Assembly: GCA_963920705.1 (NCBI GenBank)
Contig: OY987237.1
Span: forward strand, 8,710,601-8,774,600
DNA from: Odiellus spinosus
Lineage: Eukaryota; Arthropoda; Arachnida; Opiliones; Phalangiidae
DNA length: 64,000 bases
Direction of reading: 5' to 3'
The notes below the pieces were generated by a model. That model did not search any database. It was given only the letters and a program-made list of their open reading frames with translations, and was not told the origin of the DNA. A program made the translations under genes and the position numbers. How positions within the stretch are numbered: position 1 is the first letter of the stretch; the number at the start of each line of letters is the position of its first letter. Below, in pieces: positions 48,701 through 60,700 of the stretch.

Positions 48701-51700
48701 ATTTTTAGGGCCAAAATTATATTAATATTACGATTTACGGGGGTATGTTGATGGATTTGATTGAAATAAACAACGTAAATAGAGTCTGAAGGAAAAATCT
48801 AAAGACCTATATTCTTGATAAAAAGTAATTCGATAATAAAAAGAGTCCCGTACCCCGGGCAAATATTTTTTACAAAATTTAAAAGTAGACTGTTTTTGCA
48901 AACTCTTACTCCGACTTCTCCTGCATGGAGTATACAAAATATATAGGGTCGATTTTGCAGCATTTCGGGAGAAGTCTGTGCAACCCGAAGAGAAAACGCC
49001 GTATTTGAGAATTGTTTCACAAATTTTAGACAAGTTTTTGGTAAAATTTGAATAAAAGGTAAATATAAATTTGGGTCAATCATATTAATTCAGCCTTCAA
49101 CAGTGTTTGTAATGTCTTAACATTAAAAGAATAGGCCGACATTGATGCTTAAGACCTTGGCAATCAAACGCCGGCCTATCTTTTTATGTTAGGACATTAT
49201 AAGAGCTGTTGAAGGCTGAAATAATGGGATTGGTTCGAATTTATATTTTTAACAAACACCAAAAAGGTGTCTAATAATTGTGAAAAAATTCTTAAATACC
49301 GTTCTTGGCATGGTGATTCAGAAAATAAATTCAAATACTATTCCATTATTAGCTCCAAGTTTCCCTGCAAGTTAATGCGTATAACAACTTCATATTCTTC
49401 GGGTTCACTTGAAGATCTATATGATCAATAAGTGTTCTGTTGTTTTATTTGGAATAAATTAGGCTTTAAATATTGAATAATCAATTTCCCGCCAAAATTA
49501 TATTGAAATTTCTGAGTTGAAATAAACAACGTTAATATTATAATATTTAGACCTATATGGAAGTGATTAATAGGTATTTTGAAAGGTATAGCGTAAACCT
49601 TATCTATAATAATGAGTTTTATGGAAATATTTTGAATAAATTAGGCTTAAAATTTGGTTAATCATTTTCCCGCCAAAATTATATTAAAGGGGGATGAAGC
49701 ATGATAATAATTTTATTCATACTATAAGCAAGGAGGATCAGAGAAGGAGAGGAAATGTGGGGCTGCGTTGAGTTAGAGAGAGAAGAGCCAACCTCCCACT
49801 CGGGTGGAAAGGGGGGATAGGAAATTCTCGAGGTAAACTGTTGTCACGTGGTCGCTAGCTAGCGCGTCTCATAAAGGATTCGTTTTACCCACGCGACAAC
49901 ATTTTACCACGAAACTTCTCTACCCCCGTTCTCCCAGAGTGGGAGTTTAGGCCGACGCAGTAGGAACCGCGCCGTCCCCACATTTCCTCTCCTTCTCTGA
50001 TCCTCCTTGCTATAAGCGCTGCCATTTGAAGGAAGTAGTGATAGCGAAGTTAGGTTTAGCCCCTCTCCCATAACCATTTTATGATCGTTTGTTTAAAGGG
50101 AGAATGAAACCTAACAACGAGATAATTTTTTACCCTTAACTAGAGATTTTGAATAGAAATTTAGGATATTATAGGAATTGCCATTAAATTATATGAGAAA
50201 ATAGGAAGGAGGTGAAAATATAGGAGAAAATAGGAAGGAGGTGAAAATATAGGAAAAATAGGAAATATAGGAAAAGTGGTCACCCTGTCGAGGGGGCAGA
50301 CACTCGCGAACTCAGGTGTACAACATTTTTGGACTCTTTGCACTATCAAAGCTGAACTCAGAGTTCATAAGAGTTCGAACTCAATGCACTGTCAAAGCTG
50401 AACTCAGTGAACTCAGGTGTACAGCGAATTCAAGAGTGTCTGACCCCTCGCACCCTGTTTTAAGGTAAAATAATAAAAAAAAAACTTAAAGCCCCCCAAA
50501 ATTGAAAAGCAAAATTAAAATAAATAAAAACATACTTTGATTGTAAAACATGCAACTTGGTAAGAAATAAATAAAAGTTTCTGGTCTAAAAGTCGCCATT
50601 AGGAGTTGAGGATTGGGCCGCCCCGCTTTGGTTACTCCAAGGATTATGATGACGCAGTTCATCGTGTACTATTTTCTGAAATGGAGGTAAATATTCAGTC
50701 AAATTCAATTGATCCCTTGGATAAAATAACGAAAAGCTCATTACGTGTTAGTCAAAATCAATTTATAATATCCGATCTTATCGAATCAGAACGGTCTGAG
50801 TGGCAAAAATAAATATACTAATGGAATAAAATATTCACGTATATATTTTGTTAATATTCTTCGCTGGGATTTTTACTTAGAGCCATCAGGGAAAAAGTCG
50901 CCTCCACGTGCCTTTAAACCAATATTATATAACTCTGAAAGCTTTTTATCTCCTGATTTATAGTGCACGAGAGAGAACTTATATAAAGGGACCCCTATTC
51001 GAAGTATCGGTGAGCTAATGGATAAAAATCACAACATCGACGTCGTTATAAGTGGAAACTTCATTTCCTCCGATCAAATAGATTTAAAATAGCTTTACAA
51101 AAATTAGGTTAAAATATATACCGCTTAAAGGAAAACTAGACGAGCGGGAAATAAGCTATTTTTATTAGATTTGCGTGAGCTTTTAAAACAATAATAAAAA
51201 TATTATTCGCTATTTAATTATCAAAGTTCAACGTTCATGGAGATCTTGAATTTCTTTCCAATGATGCGTATTCAACCAATGAGCAAAGACCCCGTCGTTA
51301 AGGCGAGATCTCCATGAGACTTCCAATAACATTCGATTGGACGCCCATTAATTATTGATCTCCATGAATCCAGCTAAGCCTATTTTCAGGGTAAGTTTTA
51401 AATTTATATTTTGAAGAGTTACGTAAACTGACTACTTGCCTATCTTGCTCATAAAAGTTTATAAAAACAGTATTTTTTAATTTATAATGTATAAAAATGC
51501 CTCCGCTGTTTCCAATATTAAAAACATATTATTTTAATTGCGACTTAATGATTTAATCAACCAATTACGGTGTAGAAACCTAAAAGTACTTCGATTATTT
51601 AAATTTCAAGATTTTATCTAAACTAAAGCTTAATTTCTTAGAGAGTGTAACTCTTGAAATTTATTAAAAAATGTCTTTGAACAGAAGTTGCCGCTAGAAA

Positions 51701-54700
51701 AAGCGGCCAAATCAAAGAGTAAATTGCTTAATTCACAAATAAAATTATTTTACATAAGACGTGTAGAAGGAATTTCGCTTTTGAAGATGAAACGGCTAAA
51801 ACAAGAAATATGATTCGAGTTAAAGTCGAGTAACAAGAGAAAGTGAAAATTGTATTTTTAAGCCCTTTTTTTCAGAACTGCATCACTCTTTTGCTCTCGG
51901 TTTTCAATTCTTTCAGGCGAGAAATGAAAAGACATCAGACAAGCTGAACTCTGATGGGCAGACTTATTTTTTTGATACGAGGCGTTTCAGATTTCTTATA
52001 TTTTTTATCTTTTCTTATTTTTCAGCCTTTTGGTGCAATTTTTATACGGATAAACTTTATCTTTTCCCATGGGCGTTAAGAACATAAGGGGGCACAAAGA
52101 GACACACGGAGAGAAAACAAGATGGCTGCGTTGGGCCCACGGTTGTTACGCAACGTGAAGATCTTTCGCAGTCGAAGTAAAGTTCATAATCACAACCGAC
52201 GAAGTTAATTTTTTCCTATCTCTATAGATTGTATGCCTACTCCATGATACTATATATGATTTTACGTCTACCTCTCTCTTTATTTTCCCTAATCCACGAA
52301 TTTTCGTCTGGCTCTAACTTCATTACCCTTACTGAATTATGCCATGATTTACCGTCTGGCTATCCTTTTATTACAATTTCAGGATGATTTTGTGTGGCTT
52401 TCAGGTCAATTCTAGTCAATTCAACTTGAGGAAAAAGGGCCTAATTTTGAATTTTACCGGATATATAAGCGTAAGAAACTGATATTTACCAATTTTTAAT
52501 TTTTTAATTTTTTTGGATCCAAATTAAATTATTATAAATTGAGAAATATTTTTTTAGAGTCTGAAAATGGTAAATATCAGTTTCTTACGATTATATATCC
52601 GTTGAAATTAAAAATTAGGCCATTTTTCCTCAAGTCGGACTGACACGGATTGACCCTTTCCCCTTTATTCTAACTCTATATGGTTTTAACGTGCTGGCTC
52701 TTCCTTTATTATTAAACCATTAGGAGAGCTTAATCACGAACGAAAACGAGTAATTTGCCTTTGACGGAACGTTTTAGTGACGTAAAACTAGTTTTGCGTA
52801 ACTAAAAAGAACCTTAACTCAAATGAAAAACTGTCGAAGCTGGAACAAATGCCTCTTTCAATCCTTTCTATCTTGGGGCCACCTTTTGTTGTTAAAGGAA
52901 CAATGGAAAGCGTAAAAGATACACTTATATATAGGGATTATTTGTTACAAAAAGAGATTCACCCAAAGATTATTTCGAAGAGTTTTTTTTTTATTTCTAT
53001 ACTTATTTTAAAGGAAGGAACGTGGCAAAATTATTTTAGTCGAAACCGGTGTTCTCAAAACAATTTAAAGGATTTTAAAATATTAAATACCTCTTCGAAA
53101 CACTTAAAAATTATTATTTAGGACTAAACAATCCCCCTACACTCGTTAAAAATGCAATGTTTTTCGTGATCCGCTTGACTGTAAAATTCTGATTGGCTGG
53201 TATCCCCCTTTCTATATGGAACAAAATTGTGGACGATTTCAATAAGTCGGGGGGGGGGGGGGGGGTTAAAAGTTGACCTTAATTTTTGATTATCAACAAA
53301 GTAGGGCTTTTGATTTTTTCTTATGGCTCCTTTGATCGCGTGGAAGACTCTCGAGGTTAGTTCAATTATATAAATGCCTTAGCTTGATTACTCACCTGCT
53401 GAGCGTTGTTCATATTCTGATTAATCGCGTTGGTGTACGTTTGATATAAGGAAAACACGCAAAATATGCAGTAAACCTGGAAAAGAAAAGAAAAAATATA
53501 TTTTAATTAATACGGTAATAAAGATTTTGTAATATTTTAGAGACATTTGGATTTTTTTAAAACTTGCCGAAGCGAAAATGATATTATTCTAGCTGTAGCC
53601 CAAACTTTGTGGTTGATTTTAGGCTAAGTCTAATTCGGGACTAATTAGATTTGTAGGTAAAGAACGTTGGAGACGCGCGCTTTTGACACGAAGTAGCGTG
53701 AATCTTTTAATTGGCTCCAACTCGATTCTAACTTTCCATTGAACTGGTTTTGAGATTATTTAATTTGAAAACAGATCATAAAATATAATTTTAAATCAAA
53801 TAAGCTACACTCAAATATTATTAACGCGGATCCCGGTAGAATAGGGACTCGTAAACACTTTTAGTTTACTCATAAAACAAAATTTCGAAATTTTAAAAAT
53901 GAATTGAAAAATATTCACGATTTTAAATCTTATTCAGTCACCGCTGAGAAGCGATAGTGACATGTGAGTGGTATAAGAAGGTAATATTTCCCTACCTTAT
54001 CCACTATTATATCTAACCAAAATGATAACCACTAAAGTTTGAGATGCATTACGGCAAGCAAGGTCCCTGATGCAGACTTTAAGTAAAATAAAATTGAATT
54101 TATAAGAACGTCGCTTGCCAGGACTTTAAGATCCATAAATTTGATCGGCAATGTAATTTTCTTTTCGAAAATAAATATATATTTAAATTTGACTGAATTT
54201 ACATTCCTAACGGAGTTTGGTCGACCGTTCATATTTTGGATCCATAAAAGGGATAATGGTGGCGAGTATCGTGTTATTTTGAAAGTAAGTTAGTAGTTTA
54301 GTTTTATCATACTATTAAACGCCTTATTTAAAATTTTGTGCCCCTGGGCTGATACGTTCTTAAAGGGAGAATGCAACCTAATAAAAAGTTATTTATTTGA
54401 TCGATTCCTGATTGTTTAAATAGGTTCAATCCTAAACTCCCCATACAAAGGTCATTGATCAATGTCATTGGTCGATTGGGGAATGCAAGATCTCCATGAA
54501 TCCAGAGAATATATATATATATATATTTTTTTAATTTCGAAAAATTGCAATTATAAAATTTGTATTTTTAATAAAGTTCAAATCGATTGAAAATAACTTA
54601 TTTTCAGAGACTAGTGCCGCTTTTATTCTTTTCATACGATACTCAACTTCCGGCATGACATTATTTAAATATAAGATAATGTTAATTGGTTAAAATTTAA

Positions 54701-57700
54701 TTATAAAGATTTAAAAATATTTCATGGATATCGTGAAGCTAAAACAAAAACAAACAAAAAAATGTTCTTGCGAAGAATTAGTTTTTATGACAGTCTACTT
54801 TTTTCTTATGATGTTTAATATTGGGTATCAATACTCCGCCCCTTTTCCTATTTTGCAAACTACTACAGAACCGAATTAAATATCCCCTCTAGCTATATAG
54901 TAAGAGATTTAGATTCGTAGAAATACTCCAATTATTCTGAATTATTAAAAATAAAAATCATGAAATTTTGAATTTCAATCTTTCGTTTTATATACAAATA
55001 AGCATCTCGTTTGTCTCACAGAGTTTCGATTGTTAAAATGGAATCCTAAATTGGAAGTTCCTATACAATGTCCCTTTCCCTTAGGATAGTGTACTAGTAT
55101 AGTTGTATTCAAGGAGAGTTTACAATATATGCAAATCTCAGGCGGACTGATGAATAATGTTAAACCTGATAAAGAGTCATTGCACATTTCTGTTGAAGAA
55201 GAATATATAAATTTTCTCATTTTTCGATTTTCTTTTGGAGCATTGTGATTTGATAGCAGATGAAAAATTGGGATTTTTCCCAAAAGATGGAAACAAAACA
55301 AAAAACTTTCATTTGGATCTGATTAAATTTGAAATTGTCTACTAATCCCTCGTTTTGCATTCACTGATTGATCCTGGAACCAAACACCAAGATGAGATTT
55401 TTTTTTAAAGTTCACATGCAGGCTATAATTTTAAAATGATGTCACGGATTTGAACTCACAAATTGGAAATTGAGTAGCATTTTCGGAAATTGCGTTGAAA
55501 ACAATCGAGCTGTTTTCGAGAATTTTTAACATAAAAATTCCCCGCAATATTACGTCATCAATATGGTCACGTGGCTATTGTATTGAACTTACTAAAATAG
55601 GATTTATAGAGATTCTGAGTTGGGTGATCGACCAATAAACAAAGGTTCACGTAGTTATTAACGGGAGAATGAAACCTAATAACAAGTGATTTTTTATCGA
55701 TTATTTATTGTTTAAATAGGACTAATCGACTAATAAAAAGTTTACAAAACAAATATTAAACTAGAAATAAATTTTAAAACTGACCCGGAAAATAGGCTTA
55801 GCAGGATTCATGGAGATCCTGATTTGCTTCCGTGTAAGATATAGCGACCAATGAGCAAAGACCCATCGTTCACGCGAGATCTCCACGAGGAAATCAGGAT
55901 CTCCATGAATCCCGATAAGCCTATTTTCCGGGTAAGTTTTAAATTTATTTAAACAATTCTCCCTTTAACGTAATCGTTTGTTCAGAGTTAAAACAATTTT
56001 AAAATGCACGTGTACTTGAAAGCGAAAATAAGATTTTTTTCCCATTGCATAATTTATTTTGATTTTTAGATTTCAAACAAAAATAAAATTTACGGATTAC
56101 TCGTTCTTGTTATAAGCTAACAAAGAACGAAAATATTTAGCAATGTTTTAATGCAAATAACATTTTGCGTAAAGCAACCATCGTAAATATTAAGATCTAG
56201 ACAAACTATATTACTATAAAATAAAATAGGAAATCCTACACTTTTCCTCAACCTTGGAAGCAACAAAAATAGAACCTGTTTCTGGGGAATGTACCAGTTT
56301 TTCAAGGTTGGGACCAAGTAATTTTATATTATCATCTATTATTTAAATTCTATATTTTAATAAAGATATATTGACAAGATCTTGAAAATAATCTTATAGC
56401 AATTTTGGTAAGATCGTTAAAAAACTTCAAAATATAAATACCTACATACATCATCGAAAAATTTTAAAATCAAAATTACCAGCAATACTACGTCATTCTT
56501 ATGGTCACGTGGCTATTGTAGAGCCTATAGTTAATTACCTGGCACATTATGGCACGTGATAAGGTCGCTTTCGCGGGGTCTTTTTCGTGAAAGTCCTACT
56601 TTCGTAACTTATTAAAAAATATTAAATCTATATTTTTTTTGCAATTTTAATTTTTCGTATGACTTCTTCACTTCGTTGTCGTACGGTTAATTTAACACTA
56701 CCAATTGATTAAAAATAACATATATTTGGTGATTCACTATCCCTTTTAGTGGATGAGAAAGGGTTATACTGTTTATGATCAGATATCTTCGATGAAAATC
56801 CATAACACCCTCGAGATATTTGGATATGAGTAAACAAAGCCCCCAATAAAGCTTATACACTAAGCATCATAAATAAAAGAAATTTATTGGACCTCATTCG
56901 CACAATCAACGCCATGTTTACGGTAGATTGGTTACTTCCGGTCAAGTAAATTAACGTTGTATATGCATCAGTAACGTATACACTGCATGCGTGTGACGTA
57001 TAAGCTTGTTAAACTGAATGCAAAGAGAGTAAGGGTGAGACCATCTGTCGCGTGATGAATTATAGAGGTCATAAGGTCAAACGTAAACTAATTATAGAAG
57101 TAGGCCCTTATTCGTTACTTATTAGGCAATTAATTCATTTTTAAAAGAATATAACGTTTATATTATATAATAAATTATTTCCATATCATTTTAGAAAATA
57201 ATTAGAAGGAATGGGGGGGAAGTTACATAGTTAATCCTTTTTAAAAAGTCTTATTCGCATCACGCTACAAATTAAAGGTGAATTATAATTAGGCTTAGGT
57301 AAAAATAACGAGGGGTCAGACATTGGTCAAAATCTCGTACACTTTGTCTTTCCTTAAAATTTCTTGGAAAATATTATAATACTTGCAATTATCAATCAAA
57401 AAGGAGGGCCTTGTCTAAATCCTTTAATGAAGATATGTCAAACTCTAAATGGATCAATGTTAAGCCTACTTTCCGAAAAAGGTTATTTAAACAATATTAT
57501 CGAGCTGCGCTAGGGTTACGTCACTCGATTCAGTTGTACACCTGAGTTCATCTTTGACTGTGCAAAGAGTTCCTACATTTTGTACATAAGGTACTTCTCT
57601 TCATTATCCCTTTAAAGTTGGATGGTCTGAACGAGGCTTAGCTCGGGTTAACGCGCGAAAAAGGGGTGTTAAAGGTAAAAATGGAAAGGCGTAAGTTTTA

Positions 57701-60700
57701 TTTAATTACCGAGGGCGGGCCCGCCAAACGCGGGATATATAGTTTCGTGGTAGAAAATTTTTCTGTCAAGAGAGATTATGTCAACACTAGTTCCGCTCGA
57801 GAGATCCAACTACAAGGATGAGAAATACCCGAGCCAGATAAATTCGTTGTTTGGAGAATATCCTCCGAAATAAAGTTTCTCAAAAGTTTAATAGAATAAT
57901 ATTTTTTTTTTTTTTCTCATACATAAAATTTTGCAGGGCCGCCAAACTTTTATCTTTTAAAGATCAGGTTTCTAAAACTACTTTTATATCTTATATAGAT
58001 TTATTATTGTGTATTAATCCACCTCAACATTATCAATTACGCAAACTGTATTTGATTAAATAAATATAGCAAGGCTTTTGAGATATAACATTCGCCCCAG
58101 CGAAAAAATAACCGATAGGGAGGGATTCCTTAACACACTTTGATATACATCCTTTTTTATTTGACCGTAGGATATGTTTATAAACTCAGTTACAAGCTTG
58201 AAGTGATCTAAATTCCCATAGAAAAACAGATAGGCCCGAAATGAGCGTCTACTTTAAAATGAAAATTCCCAGCATCACTAAAATTCCATCGATATTATCA
58301 GAAATTCAGAAAGAATAATGGACTGACGTTGCTTACGTGAGAGGTAAAAACATATATTTGGTTGTCCTGGTTACGACGAGGGTTCGGTTTAGAAAAATAA
58401 GATTCATAGAGGGCTGGAGGGACTATTATGGTCTCTTTCTAGTAGCCTTAATTCTTAATTACGTTTTAAAATCAAACTATTTCAATAATCGAATTAATAG
58501 CACTTTAATTTTGAAGTTTATCAGAGAGGTGTGAAGGAAAGGTTTAAATAGTTATTGAAAAGGTAAATTATAGGTGCCAACTTGTATATTACAGACATCT
58601 CATTAGCCTATTAAATTATCTAAGCTATTGTAAACACCGCCGAAAGTGACAGGTCTTAGCCAGTTTACTTATTAAACATCCCGTGCAGTTTACATATGCC
58701 TAACCTTCTCGCAACCGGAACTATCACATAACCTTGCTCAAATATTCCTCCCACACTCTCTCCTCCGTTCCCGTTCTTCCGGAATGTTTAAAGTCTGCTC
58801 GACAATTCTATAAAATTGAAGAAAAGGTTTAATTAAAACTTTTCGACAAGATAATACAAGTATAAATTTAAGAGGAAGACGCCAAAAGATAACTAAGATA
58901 CTGATTATATTTTCCAATTTGTGAATTTTCAAAATAATTGAATTTCGATAAATTTTAAGAAGATTAAGCTGTTGGACCTAAATATATAATTTATTCGAAC
59001 CAATCAACGTGGAATATTAGGAGTACTAAAATGCAGTACCAGTCAACCCGCAGACTTTGACAGAATAAAGCCACGTTTTTAATCAAGTTTTTCAAGTTTT
59101 GCTTTCGCTTAAAATTCCAAAAGAAGGTTATATCAGAACTAATTTATATATCGGCTTCTTTTTCACTTAAAACCTGAAAAGGTGGGTTAGAAGAATAGCT
59201 CGATTTAAGCTCGATTCTTGGGCAAAAAGCGAGTGCAACCATTTTTTTGAAGTCCTATGGATTATATACATTTATAAATTTTGACACCTCTCCCGGGTTA
59301 ATGCGTTTTTAAGAAACTTTAAAATTAAAATTACAAAAATATATAGATTTATTGTTTCCCGTTTGATGACGTAGTTTGGTTCTGGGAAGTAATTAACGAT
59401 AATTTTTATATGAAAGATAGGATCTTCTGGATCTAGTACTTTCACGAAAAAGACGGCGCGAGAATCAAATGAAGTCTATAATTGACAAGAACAAAGTTCA
59501 GCCAATTCTTTGTTCTATGACATGTATTTATTAAAATTTCTGACAATCTTATGTATATTTAATCGATAAGGAATCGATTTGAAAATCAAGTGGTATTGGT
59601 TGCATTATCCCCTTAGGGACCCATAAAAATGTACCAGAACCTTAGAAGGCGTGATATAATTTATTACTCATATATAGGTGATGAAACTATGTACTTAAAC
59701 GAAAGGAAAATTTGTTAGTAATTTAAATTCCGGGGATATTTTCTAGAAAGATATATATATTTTGCAAACGGCTTAGTTTTCTCCGAGCTAAATTGTTTAT
59801 CGATTTTCGGTGTGCATGACTTGGATAAAACCGCGTAGAAATATTGGGCGCAATTTAAGTTTTATAAAAGAATCGACGAAGCACGCGTCTCGAGTTGAAT
59901 GAATAGGATGCCATTGTTGAAATAGCCGGAAAACATTAACGATACTATTTATGTTGTAGAGATATATACGAGCTTAATACTCGAGAAATGATTTGGTTAA
60001 TGAGCCTCGCGGAATAACTACTTGCTAAAAAGTTTCTATAGAATCATAGGAATTACCAATACTTTATGTTGATATAGACATTGGGGATATCTTAAGAGTA
60101 GTTATTCTAGGGTGAATTATTTAGAAATGGAATTTCTAAGAATGTAGTGTCAGCTGTTAACCAAACATTAGAGATATTGCATCTTTATTGCCAAGGGCTA
60201 TTTATGAAACCACGAAAGAAACGTATTTTAAGATCAGGGACGGAAATAAGAAAATTTTCTTATTGGACAAATGTCCAGTAACCCCCCTTTAAAAATTCAA
60301 AAGTTTTCGGACATTTAACAAAATTACCGGACAATGCTACATTTCCTGTATTAAAAAATACTTTTTTTTTATCGGACATTTGTCCAGTGACCCCCTCTTA
60401 AAAATAAAAAGTTATCGGACATTTTGGAAAATTTATCGGACAATGGCCAGTGACTTGTGCTTATTTCCGGCCCTGATTATAAATCCGCAATATTATTTTG
60501 TCAACATTTCACAGGAATAACTTAATCGTCGGAACAAGACGATGCCTTACTTTGATTTGGCTGTAGATATCGTTCTATTTGAAGGGTTAAAAAGAAATCC
60601 CGCAACGCAGACTGAACCAAATAAGATTTAAGTCACATATTTTGTTTACGTTATTCGTAGAAGACTTAATTAGACTCCGTAGTTTCAATATACACGACCT

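Noticed and set aside
52849-53121. 90-codon open frame, MPLSILSILGPPFVVKGTMES
   Set aside because: AT-rich, Ile/Lys/Phe-biased translation in the intron of the four-pass gene with no motif or supporting splice sites.
53250-53265. G-runs here and near 34957 and 48493
   Set aside because: Simple homopolymers; possibly length-uncertain in the assembly. No G-quadruplex pattern with separate G tracts was seen.
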